64,000 nucleotides of DNA from Pseudomonas sp. FeN3W (GTDB taxonomy: Bacteria; Pseudomonadota; Gammaproteobacteria; Pseudomonadales; Pseudomonadaceae), in NCBI GenBank assembly GCA_030263805.2, contig CP136010.1, positions 3,239,001-3,303,000 on the forward strand, in the 5' to 3' direction. Shown here piece by piece: positions 56,836 to 64,000 of this stretch. How positions within the stretch are numbered: position 1 is the stretch's first letter; each line of letters begins with the position of its first letter. The notes beneath the pieces were generated by a model. That model made no database searches and was not told the origin of the DNA. It worked only from the letters and a program-made list of their open reading frames with translations. The position numbers and the translations under genes were made by a program.

Positions 56836-57543
56836 TCAGATCGAGTTGAAGGCCGCCTTGCGCGCGCGTTGCCAGCAGCGCAGTCGCTGAGCCAGCTCGT
56901 CGAAGCTGGTCAGACCTGCACGCTGTGCGCGATTCATCAGGATCAGGGCGATTTCTGCGGTGGCCATGGCATCGGCGGAGGCATTGTGGCGCTGCGGGAT
57001 ATGGATGTTGAAGTAGTCGAGCCAGTGATCCAGGCCGCCTCGGTGGATCATCGCTTCGGGGAACAGCATGGGCGCCAGGTCAGCCACATCGAGGAAGGTG
57101 TGCTCCAGCGAGTAACCCAGTTCGTTCTTCAGCGCGCGACCGAGCATGCGCTGATCGAAGGGCGCGTGAAAGGCGAGGATGACGCTGTTCGCAGCGAACT
57201 CCATGAAGCTGAGCAGCGCTTCGGCCGGTGGCAAGCCGTTGGCCAGTTCGCTCGGGGCGATCCCGTGGATCAGTACGCTTTCGGTGACCTTGACCTGTCG
57301 GCAGAGGGTGCATTCGAACTGCTGGGAGTAGTCGATGGCGCCATCTTCGATGACCACCGCGCCGATGGCGATGACCAGATCGCGTTTGAGGTGCAGCCCG
57401 GTGGTTTCCAGGTCCAGCACCACCAGACGTTGCTGGCGCAGCGGAACCGCCTGTGGCGGCAGCGGGCGCGCCAGCTCGGCAACACGTTGCTGCTGCTCGG
57501 GCGGCAGTTTCGGACCGCGGGGGTTGAACCAGAACATGCTCAT
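56836..57543 (-). CDS. DEDDh 3'-5' exonuclease, DNA polymerase III epsilon-like
   Basis: A 235-residue exonuclease. Exo I VLDLETTGLHLKRD, Exo II LAFHAPFDQRML, Exo III region HNASADAMATAEIAL (H-x5-D). It is not DnaQ itself: the polymerase-binding tail is absent. Its start overlaps the stop of the upstream cNMP/CBS/DUF294 gene by 4 nt, so the two are coupled, as elsewhere in Pseudomonas. Confidence 0.88.
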   Translation of the reverse strand: MSMFWFNPRGPKLPPEQQQRVAELARPLPPQAVPLRQQRLVVLDLETTGLHLKRDLVIAIGAVVIEDGAIDYSQQFECTLCRQVKVTESVLIHGIAPSELANGLPPAEALLSFMEFAANSVILAFHAPFDQRMLGRALKNELGYSLEHTFLDVADLAPMLFPEAMIHRGGLDHWLDYFNIHIPQRHNASADAMATAEIALILMNRAQRAGLTSFDELAQRLRCWQRARKAAFNSI

Positions 57544-59474
57544 AGTTGATAGCGCACCGCGAGACTGGCCTGTAACCGCTGGGCCTGGCGGAAGGACTCG
57601 CGCAGGATTCGGCGGTCCAGTACGTTGAGAGTATCCGGATCCAGGCGGTTGGAATAGGGCAGCCCATCGCGTGCCTGCTGTTGGTGGTGCTGCATGCGTG
57701 TCTGCTGGATGAAGTGGTAGGCCTCTTCATAGGCCGCGCCATCCTTCTCTTCGATGATGCCTTTCTCCACCAGCTTGCGTAGTCGCTCAAGGGTGTTGCA
57801 GGTGCCGATGTCGTTGCTCAGCGCCAGCAGGCGGGCGCCGTCTACGAAGGGCGTCAGGCCCTGCACCTTGAGGTCCAGCGTGTCCTTGCCTTCGCCCTTG
57901 CGCGCCACCACGAAATCACGGAAGCGGCCCACCGGCGGCCGATGACGCAAGGCGTTCTCGGCCATCATGCGCTGGAACAGGCGGTTGTCGTTGATCTCCT
58001 CGAGCAGGTCCCGGCGCAGCTGCTCGCAGCCTTCCGAAGGGCCCCAGATGCTGCGCAGATCGAAATAGATGGTGCTGCCGAGCAGGTTTTCCGGGGTTGC
58101 CTCACGCACGAACGAGCTGAAGCGGCGGCTCCATTCCTGGCGCGACAGGCATAACTGCGGGTTGCTGGCCATGATGTTGCCTTTGCACAGCGTGAAGCCG
58201 CAGGTGTCGAGGTCACGGTTGATGCGCTCGGCCAGTGGCAGCAGACGTCCACGGATGTGCGCGGCCTCTGCAGCATCGACGGCTTCGAAGAGGATGCCGT
58301 TGTCCTGGTCGGTATGCAGGGTCTGTTCCTGGCGGCCCTCGCTGCCGAAACACAGCCAGGTGAAGGGCACGCCCGGGTCGCCGATGTGCTGGATGGCCAG
58401 CTCGATCACCCGGCACACGGTGTGATCGTTGAGCAGCGTGACGATGTGGGTGATCTGGGTCGACGAGGCGCCATGGGCCAGCATGTTGTCGACCAGCTGC
58501 TTGATGCGATCACGGATGACCACCAGCGCATCGATGCGATCGGCGTGCCGTATGGTCTGCGCCAGGTGCACCAGATCCACACGCTGCAGGGAAAACAGGT
58601 CGCGCTCGGAAATCACCCCACGCAGCAGGCCGTTCTCCACCACGCAGACGTGGGCGATGTGCCGCTCGGTCATGGCGATCGCTGCATCGAAGGCGGTGGC
58701 GTCCGGTGGCAGGTAGAACGGATCGTGCGTCATGAACTGCGAGATCGGCTGACTCAGGTCGGTGGTACCGGTACCGATCACCCGGCGCAGATCGCGCAGG
58801 GTGAAGATGCCCTGCGGGTGCAGCGCTTCATCGACGATGACGATGCTGCCGACATTGTTCTCCTGCATCATCGCCACCGCCTCGTTGATCGGCTTGGACG
58901 GCAGGCAGGACACCGGATGGTGAAGCGCCAGCTCGCCGATGCTGGTCTCGAGCGAATACTGCTCGCCGAGGTTTTCTACTGCGCGCATTTGCGCCTGCTG
59001 GTTGACCAGGTCGAGCAGGCTGCTGACGCCACGCATGGCGAAATCGCGGAATACCGGAGACTTGGAAACCAGCTGGACGAAGGCGGGCTTGCCGAGCAGG
59101 AAGCAGAAGGTGTCTTCGGCGGCCAGATGTGCGGTGCGGGTCGCCCGTTCACCCATGAGCGCGGCCATCGGGAAGCATTCGCCGACGATGACTTCGAAGG
59201 TGGTGTCGGTGCCGCGCTTGGCAGTATGCGGGCGCTGACCATGCACGCGGCCCTGCTTGACGATATAGAAGTGCTGCACCACCCCGTCCTCGGGGGAAAT
59301 GATGCAATCGCCTTCGGCATAGAAGCGCAGCGCACAATTCTCCACCAGGTAGGCCAGGTGGGCCGGCTCCATCTGGTTGAACGGGGCGTACTTGCGCAGA
59401 AACTCCATGGTGCCGTGAATGTTCTGCAGTACAGCCGTCTTCCCTGCCTGGGAGAAGGCGTCGGGTGTGCTCAT
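57540..59474 (-). CDS. cNMP-binding / CBS / DUF294 nucleotidyltransferase-like protein
   Basis: A 644-residue cytoplasmic protein. Domains in order: cyclic-nucleotide-binding fold (~25-135; DCIISPEDGVVQHFYIVKQGRV), a pair of CBS domains (~150-275; NNVGSIVIVDEALHPQGIFTLRDLRRVIG), DUF294 putative nucleotidyltransferase (~300-440; FGSEGRQEQTLHTDQDNGI, matching GSxxRxExxxxxDxD), and a DUF294 C-terminal domain. The layout suggests a nucleotide-sensing regulator resembling GlnD in its transferase part. ATG 59474 is chosen over an ATG 17 codons upstream because of the family N-terminus. Confidence 0.88.
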   Translation of the reverse strand: MSTPDAFSQAGKTAVLQNIHGTMEFLRKYAPFNQMEPAHLAYLVENCALRFYAEGDCIISPEDGVVQHFYIVKQGRVHGQRPHTAKRGTDTTFEVIVGECFPMAALMGERATRTAHLAAEDTFCFLLGKPAFVQLVSKSPVFRDFAMRGVSSLLDLVNQQAQMRAVENLGEQYSLETSIGELALHHPVSCLPSKPINEAVAMMQENNVGSIVIVDEALHPQGIFTLRDLRRVIGTGTTDLSQPISQFMTHDPFYLPPDATAFDAAIAMTERHIAHVCVVENGLLRGVISERDLFSLQRVDLVHLAQTIRHADRIDALVVIRDRIKQLVDNMLAHGASSTQITHIVTLLNDHTVCRVIELAIQHIGDPGVPFTWLCFGSEGRQEQTLHTDQDNGILFEAVDAAEAAHIRGRLLPLAERINRDLDTCGFTLCKGNIMASNPQLCLSRQEWSRRFSSFVREATPENLLGSTIYFDLRSIWGPSEGCEQLRRDLLEEINDNRLFQRMMAENALRHRPPVGRFRDFVVARKGEGKDTLDLKVQGLTPFVDGARLLALSNDIGTCNTLERLRKLVEKGIIEEKDGAAYEEAYHFIQQTRMQHHQQQARDGLPYSNRLDPDTLNVLDRRILRESFRQAQRLQASLAVRYQL

Positions 59475-59614
59475 GGTTGGCTTCCATTTTTTGGTAATGG
59501 TGGGCTGCAGGTCGGTCGGACCCAATTGGACGTAAGTCTAGTCAGCTCAAGGGGCAGGGAAGCTGACCAGGGTCAGCCTCATGTTTCGTGCTGTTGCGGT
59601 GAATTTACGGCATG

Positions 59615-59640
59615 AAAAAGCCGGCCACTTGGGGCCGGCT
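59615..59640 (-). terminator. Terminator of the MCP-porin-binding-protein operon
   Basis: On the minus strand, AGCCGGCC (59633-59640) pairs with GGCCGGCT (59619-59626), followed by T5. Confidence 0.88.
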
Positions 59641-59660
59641 CCTTTGCTTCGTCATTTCGC

Positions 59661-60065
59661 TCAGGGCAGGGTGAACAGCACCTTGACCGAGCCATTGACG
59701 GCCGCGCTGTCGACATAGCCGATGGCATCGGCTTCGGCGGCGACCTTGGCCACTACCGCGGCATCGTCAGCGACGCTGGGCAGCGGTTGGCCTTTGCCGG
59801 TGAAGATCAGCCCCGACCAGTAGGACTTGAGCTGCGACTCGTTCTTGCTGGTCACGCCGGCGTAGAAGGCTTCCTTGGCCGGGTTCCAGCCTGCCTGATC
59901 GACGCCCTTCATGGACTTGTCCTTGCCCAGGAAGATGTTGGCGACGTCGGACTGCGACGGTGCCTTGGCTGCGCCGGGATTGACGATCACGGCGACCTCG
60001 GCCTGAGCCAGGGAAGCCAGGCCGAACAGCGCGGCAGCGCCGAGGATGCGAATGGATGCTTTCAT
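59661..60065 (-). CDS. Small PstS-like periplasmic substrate-binding protein
   Basis: A 134-residue secreted protein (signal MKASIRILGAAALFGLASLAQA). The mature part, VAVIVNPGAAKAPSQSDVANIFLGK...WNPAKEAFYAGVTSKNESQLKSYWSGLIFTGKGQPLP...AIGYVDSAAV, resembles one lobe of PstS/phosphate-binding proteins but is far shorter than full PstS (~320 residues). Last gene of a three-gene operon with a chemoreceptor and a porin; the stop-to-start gap to the porin is 11 bp. Ligand unknown; an oxyanion is plausible. Confidence 0.82.
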   Translation of the reverse strand: MKASIRILGAAALFGLASLAQAEVAVIVNPGAAKAPSQSDVANIFLGKDKSMKGVDQAGWNPAKEAFYAGVTSKNESQLKSYWSGLIFTGKGQPLPSVADDAAVVAKVAAEADAIGYVDSAAVNGSVKVLFTLP

Positions 60066-60076
60066 CGGGACGCTCC

Positions 60077-61225
60077 TCAGAATACGAAATCGACGCCGAC
60101 GGAGATGATATCGCCGTCGTAGTTGCGGGCCGGGGCGATGCCAACAGCGTTATCGAACACCTCTTGTGCGCCACGGGTGAATACGCCGTCGTAGCCATTC
60201 TTGGTGTCGACGCGCTTGTATTCTCCCTTGATCACTACGGTCGGCGCGGCCTGGTAGTTGAGACCCAGGGTCCAGGAGCTCTGGCGACCGCCGTTGTCAT
60301 CCAGCTGTGCGTAGGTGACGTGGGGCAGGAAGTCACCGAAACGACGGCCGCCCATCAGGTAGAACGAGTCGACGGACTCCATGTCATCGTTCTCGATCAT
60401 GCGCGAGGTCCACTCGTTGCTGCTGATCCAGGTGCCGTTGTCGTACTGGTAGCCGATCGAGGTGAACTTGCCTTTCTCTTTGTCCAGATTCAGCAGCGAC
60501 AGCGGTTCGCTGGCGCCAAAGCCAAGGGCGGTCGCGTCAACGGTTCCGGTGATGTCGGTCTTGATATCCGCCTCGACATAGCCGATGCGCAGCGTGCCGA
60601 AGTCGTTGCTGGCCAGGCTGACGCTGGCGCCGAACAGCTTGCCGTAGTCGATATCGAACTGCTCGTCGTAGGCGTAGTAGTCACGGTTTTTCGCCTGGCC
60701 GCCGGCGAGCTGGAAGGTGACCGAACCGTACGACAGCGGCACGGTGTAGACCGCATCGACGCCTTCATAGTTGGTCACCTGAACCTGGCTGTAGACCTCG
60801 TCGGGCAGGCGCAGCCAGGGGTAGCTGTAGCCGACGTCGAGGCTTTCGGAATACATGTAGACCGGGCTGCGCAGACGGCCGGCGCGGAGCATCAGGCGGT
60901 CGTTGGCCTGCAGCGACAGGTAGGCCCATTCCAGGTTGGCTTTCCACTCATCCTGCTGCGCCTTGGCCGTGGCCTGCACGGTCACGCCCAGGGTATCGGT
61001 GATGCCGTAGCTCAGCTGAGCACCGAACTTGGACAGCTGATCGCCGCGCCAGGAATCGTTGGTCTGACCCTGGACGCCATAGCTGCGACCGTCATCTTCG
61101 CCGCCGAGATGGGTGAAACCGACGGTACCGAAACCGTTGAAGCGATGTTCACCCTGTTCCAGGGCAAAGGCAGGGATGGCGGCCAGGCAGACAGCTGCCA
61201 GACCGGCGACACGAAGTGCAGTCAT
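60077..61225 (-). CDS. Outer-membrane porin
   Basis: A 382-residue beta-barrel protein with signal peptide (ALRVAGLAAVCLAAIPAFA), alternating amphipathic strands rich in Tyr/Gly/Asn, and a C-terminal Phe (ISVGVDFVF) as barrel assembly signal. Resembles small-solute porins of gammaproteobacteria; substrate not evident. ATG 61225 gives a normal signal peptide. Lies 19 bp after the MCP gene and 11 bp before the PstS-like gene. Confidence 0.87.
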   Translation of the reverse strand: MTALRVAGLAAVCLAAIPAFALEQGEHRFNGFGTVGFTHLGGEDDGRSYGVQGQTNDSWRGDQLSKFGAQLSYGITDTLGVTVQATAKAQQDEWKANLEWAYLSLQANDRLMLRAGRLRSPVYMYSESLDVGYSYPWLRLPDEVYSQVQVTNYEGVDAVYTVPLSYGSVTFQLAGGQAKNRDYYAYDEQFDIDYGKLFGASVSLASNDFGTLRIGYVEADIKTDITGTVDATALGFGASEPLSLLNLDKEKGKFTSIGYQYDNGTWISSNEWTSRMIENDDMESVDSFYLMGGRRFGDFLPHVTYAQLDDNGGRQSSWTLGLNYQAAPTVVIKGEYKRVDTKNGYDGVFTRGAQEVFDNAVGIAPARNYDGDIISVGVDFVF

Positions 61226-61244
61226 TGGATGCTCCAAAAAATCG

Positions 61245-62867
61245 TTAAACACGGAATTGGCTCGTAGCCGCGCGCAGGTGGTCTCCGGTACTCACCAGTT
61301 GTTCGCCAAGGCGGGCGGTGGCTTCGGCGCCGTTTGCGGTTGCTTGTGCGTCCTGCTGCAACACTTGGGTTTCTTGTCTGATGGAACTCGACAGGCCGAT
61401 CTGTTCCTGTGTGAACTGGGCGATGCCGGCGTTGAGTTCGTCGATCTGGTTGACCGTGCCGGCGATGGCTTCCAGCAGCTGCGTGGCTTCGATGGAACGC
61501 TCGATGCTGGCGCGGGATTTCTCGCCGTTGCTGGTCATCACGTTGAGCACGGTGTTGGCGCTGTTCTGCAGGCGCTGGATGATCTGTTGGATCTCCGCGG
61601 TGGAGGCGGCGGTCTTCTGCGCCAGATTGCGCACTTCGTCGGCGACCACGGCGAAGCCGCGGCCCTGCTCGCCGGCGCGGGCGGCCTCGATGGCGGCGTT
61701 CAAGGCCAACAGGTTGGTCTGTTCGGCGATGCTGCGGATGACGGTCAGCACCGAGCCGACTTCCTGGGTCTCTTCCTCCAGCTGTTCCATGGCCTTGACC
61801 GCGCCCATCACGCTGTCGCCCAGGTCGCTGATGCCGGTCGACAGGCTGCCGACGTGCTCGCGGGCCGTGGCCGCCTGCAACGCCGCGGAATTGGCCTCGT
61901 CGGATGCCTGCTGCGAGCGCTGCGCGACTTCCTGAATGCTGCCGGTCATGGTGAGGATGTCGCGGGTGATCGAATCGGTGTGGTGCTGCTGCGACTTGGC
62001 GTTTTCTTCCGAGCCCTGGGTGAGCTTGTACAGCTCCTTGGAGACCTGACCCAGTGGGTTGGCGGCCTCGATGATCTGGCGGATGGTGCGCTGCAGCTTG
62101 TCGAGGAAGCTGTTGAACAGCTCGATCATCGCGCCGATCTCGTCGTTGGACTCGACATTGACGCGCTGGGTCAGATCGCCGTCGCCGCGGGCGATCGACT
62201 GCAGCGAGGTGATCACGCCGCGAATGTTGACCATTACGCTGCGAATCACCAGCCAGGCGCCGAGGCCGACCAGCACCACCAGAACCAGACTGAGAATGAT
62301 GCCCAGACGGGTGGTCGCCGCATTGGCTTCGCGGGTCTGCACCAGGGTCTGCTGGAAATCGGCATAAGCCTGCGCACGGAAATCGCTGCCGAGTTTCTGC
62401 GCCTGCGCCAGATCGCTGGCCATGCGATCCAGGCTGGGGCGCAGGTCGTCGAACGAGGCGCTGCCGTCGATCAGCTTGGTCGAGGCAGCGAGCGCATTGT
62501 CGGCGTAGTCGCGCACCGCCTTGCGCCAGTCGCTCAGGGCCTGATGCTGCTGGCCTTGCTCGCTCAGCAGGCTGGCCAGGGCCTGCTGCTGGGTGTCGAT
62601 CTGTTGCAGCACGTCGCGCGCTTCGTCGAGGATGCCTGGCTCGCCCGCCGCCACGGCGTTGTTCAGCAACGCCGGCACGCGGGAGAACTGGAAGATCACC
62701 GCGTCGGCCTTTTCCAGAGTCGGATAGCTGCGGGTCTCCAGCAGGACCAGCCGCGAGTCGGTCGTCGACAGCTGCAGCGATGTATAGACCACGTACAGCA
62801 CGAGTCCGACCAGGGCGACGGCGGGTACCAGAGACAGCTTGGCGGTCAGCGAGAGGTTCTTCAGCAT
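61245..62867 (-). CDS. Methyl-accepting chemotaxis protein
   Basis: A 540-residue chemoreceptor. Membrane helix 1 (LSLVPAVALVGLVLYVVYTSL), an all-helical periplasmic domain of about 155 residues, helix 2 (LGIILSLVLVVLVGLGAWLVI), HAMP (~210-265), then the signalling coiled coil with the invariant tip EQTNLLALNAAIEAARAGEQGRGFAVVADEVR. No C-terminal CheR-binding pentapeptide. The periplasmic domain may sense the ligand handled by the porin and binding protein made from the same operon. Confidence 0.92.
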   Translation of the reverse strand: MLKNLSLTAKLSLVPAVALVGLVLYVVYTSLQLSTTDSRLVLLETRSYPTLEKADAVIFQFSRVPALLNNAVAAGEPGILDEARDVLQQIDTQQQALASLLSEQGQQHQALSDWRKAVRDYADNALAASTKLIDGSASFDDLRPSLDRMASDLAQAQKLGSDFRAQAYADFQQTLVQTREANAATTRLGIILSLVLVVLVGLGAWLVIRSVMVNIRGVITSLQSIARGDGDLTQRVNVESNDEIGAMIELFNSFLDKLQRTIRQIIEAANPLGQVSKELYKLTQGSEENAKSQQHHTDSITRDILTMTGSIQEVAQRSQQASDEANSAALQAATAREHVGSLSTGISDLGDSVMGAVKAMEQLEEETQEVGSVLTVIRSIAEQTNLLALNAAIEAARAGEQGRGFAVVADEVRNLAQKTAASTAEIQQIIQRLQNSANTVLNVMTSNGEKSRASIERSIEATQLLEAIAGTVNQIDELNAGIAQFTQEQIGLSSSIRQETQVLQQDAQATANGAEATARLGEQLVSTGDHLRAATSQFRV

Positions 62868-62943
62868 GCATCGAACTCCAGTGCAGGGCTACGGGTACTA
62901 CGGCGAGCACGTTGATGGCCAAATGCCAGTTTCTTGAGCAATT

Positions 62944-62969
62944 GTGACCGAAAACCGTATTCGGGTCAC
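62944..62969. promoter_or_regulatory. Dyad upstream of the MCP operon
   Basis: GTGACC (62944-62949) and GGTCAC (62964-62969), extended inward by CGAA/TTCG-like bases, form an imperfect 26-bp dyad about 77 bp before the MCP start. It is a possible regulator site; no promoter could be fixed with confidence. Confidence 0.4.
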
Positions 62970-63022
62970 GTTATCGGTTGTAACAGGGTGAACTTGAGGA
63001 CCGCTGGGCGGATTCCGGGCAT

Positions 63023-63047
63023 AAAAAAACCGCCCCGTAGGGCGGTT
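63023..63047 (-). terminator. glcB terminator
   Basis: On the minus strand AACCGCCC and GGGCGGTT pair around CTAC/GTAG, followed by T7. It starts about 22 bp after the glcB stop. Confidence 0.9.
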
Positions 63048-63068
63048 CCTGTGCAGCTTGGACGCCAG

Positions 63069-64000
63069 TTACAGGCCGTTCTTGGCCTTGAACTCGCGAC
63101 GGCGGCGATGCAGTACTGGCTCGGTGTAGCCGTTGGGCTGCTTGGTGCCTTCGAGGACCAGCTCCAGGGCAGCCTGGAAGGCCACGCTGTTGTCGAAGTC
63201 CGGCGCCATCGGGCGGTACAGCGGGTCACCCTGGTTCTGACGGTCGACCACCGGGGCCATGCGCTTGAGGCTCTCGACCACCTGATCCTTGGTCACCACG
63301 CCGTGGCGCATCCAGTTGGCCACGTGCTGGCTGGAGATGCGCAGAGTGGCGCGGTCTTCCATCAGCGCGATGTCGTTGATGTCCGGGACCTTGGAGCAGC
63401 CGACGCCCTGCTCGACCCAGCGAACCATGTAGCCGAGGATGCCCTGCGAGTTGTTGTCCAGCTCGTTGCGCTTCTCTTCCTCGCTCCAGTCGGTGTTCGG
63501 TGCCAGCGGGATGGTGAGGATGTCGTCGATGGACGCCTTCTCGCGCTTGGCCAGTTCGACCTGACGCGCCTGCACGTCGATCTTGTGGTAGTGCATGGCG
63601 TGCAGGGTGGCAGCGGTCGGCGACGGTACCCAAGCGGTATTGGCACCGGCCATGGGGTGGCCGACCTTCTGCTCGAGCATCGCGGCCATCAGGTCAGGCA
63701 TGGCCCACATGCCCTTGCCGATCTGCGCCTTGCCCTGCAGGCCGCAGGCCAGACCGACGTCGACGTTGTTGTTCTCGTAGGCGCTGATCCACTTCTCGGC
63801 TTTCATGGCCGCCTTGCGCACCATCGGGCCGGCTTCTATGGAGGTGTGGATTTCGTCGCCGGTGCGGTCGAGGAAGCCGGTGTTGATGAACACCACGCGC
63901 TCGCGCGCTTCCTTGATGCAGGCCTTGAGGTTGATCGTGGTACGACGCTCCTCGTCCATGATGCCGACCTTGAGGGTGTTGCGCGGCAGGCCGAGGACGT
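63069..64000 (-). CDS. glcB: Malate synthase G, C-terminal part (gene continues beyond the window)
   Basis: Condenses glyoxylate with acetyl-CoA to malate in the glyoxylate bypass. About 310 C-terminal residues are visible; the family is near 725. Typical isoform-G stretches: GLPRNTLKVGIMDEERRTTINLKACI, ENNNVDVGLACGLQGKAQIGKGMWAMPDLM, GANTAWVPSPTAATLHAMHYHKIDV, and MEDRATLRISSQHVANWMRHGV. The frame is open to the window end, so no start is present. Confidence 0.96.
   Translation of the reverse strand, partial: VLGLPRNTLKVGIMDEERRTTINLKACIKEARERVVFINTGFLDRTGDEIHTSIEAGPMVRKAAMKAEKWISAYENNNVDVGLACGLQGKAQIGKGMWAMPDLMAAMLEQKVGHPMAGANTAWVPSPTAATLHAMHYHKIDVQARQVELAKREKASIDDILTIPLAPNTDWSEEEKRNELDNNSQGILGYMVRWVEQGVGCSKVPDINDIALMEDRATLRISSQHVANWMRHGVVTKDQVVESLKRMAPVVDRQNQGDPLYRPMAPDFDNSVAFQAALELVLEGTKQPNGYTEPVLHRRRREFKAKNGL

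Overview
The window is GC-rich chromosomal DNA from a Pseudomonadaceae gammaproteobacterium, most likely the Stutzerimonas (Pseudomonas stutzeri) group. As far as I remember PAO1, gene order follows two core blocks of P. aeruginosa: chpA-chpB-chpC / rsmE / bioA / cytochrome b561 / yceI / mexAB-oprM / rhlE / metF / sahH, then metK with its upstream ArsR-methyltransferase gene / tktA / epd / pgk / fba. The pair DUF4212-actP next to an exonuclease and a cNMP-CBS-DUF294 gene also matches a known Pseudomonas neighbourhood. No rRNA, tRNA, CRISPR array or prophage was seen. The only mobile element is one IS4-family insertion sequence.

Layout. 1-7.2 kb: end of the type IV pilus Chp chemosensory operon (5'-truncated chpA, then chpB and chpC, each overlapping its neighbour). 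7.3-10.8 kb: rsmE, bioA, cytochrome b561, YceI. 10.9-16.7 kb: an RND efflux operon (mexAB-oprM/ttgABC type) with a TtgR-like operator but no adjacent repressor gene. 16.8-18.2 kb: an IS4-type element with a frameshifted transposase, inserted exactly in the hairpin of the oprM/rhlE terminator with a 13-bp duplication. 18.3-22.9 kb: rhlE, metF, sahH, with an S-adenosylhomocysteine (SAH) riboswitch ahead of sahH-metF. 22.9-29.7 kb: small envelope proteins, a cytochrome c'-like lipoprotein, ligB, a ferric-reductase-like flavoprotein, a YadGH-type ABC transporter. 29.9-32.2 kb: metK and a SahR-like ArsR-methyltransferase regulator under a perfect 36-bp palindrome. 32.2-34.8 kb: a compact unit of a 2-oxoglutarate/Fe(II) amino-acid-hydroxylase-like enzyme, an overlapping LysE/RhtB exporter and a divergent LysR regulator. 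34.9-41.2 kb: tktA, epd, pgk, two small lipoproteins, fba.

41.2-53.2 kb is mixed: a lone receiver protein, a methyltransferase, DUF3509, hemerythrin, a globin-PAS-GGDEF-EAL oxygen/c-di-GMP sensor, lipoproteins, a HI0933-type flavoprotein, a periplasmic binding protein, a YccS-type membrane protein, dbpA and a retropepsin-like protease. 53.2-59.5 kb: the DUF4212-actP symporter pair with a Crc/Hfq-type A-rich motif at its ribosome binding site, then a membrane protein, a DEDDh exonuclease and a cNMP/CBS/DUF294 protein. 59.6-62.9 kb: a tight operon of a chemoreceptor, a porin and a small PstS-like periplasmic protein. The window ends in the C-terminal part of malate synthase G.

Two themes connect genes. 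First, the S-adenosylmethionine cycle (metK, sahH, metF) is present with two separate apparent SAH-sensing controls, one an RNA and one a protein. Second, central carbon enzymes (tktA, epd, pgk, fba, actP, glcB) lie near sensing systems (Chp, GGDEF/EAL, MCP). The most novel candidates are the hydroxylase-exporter-LysR unit, the chemoreceptor-porin-binding-protein operon, and the orphan efflux operator.
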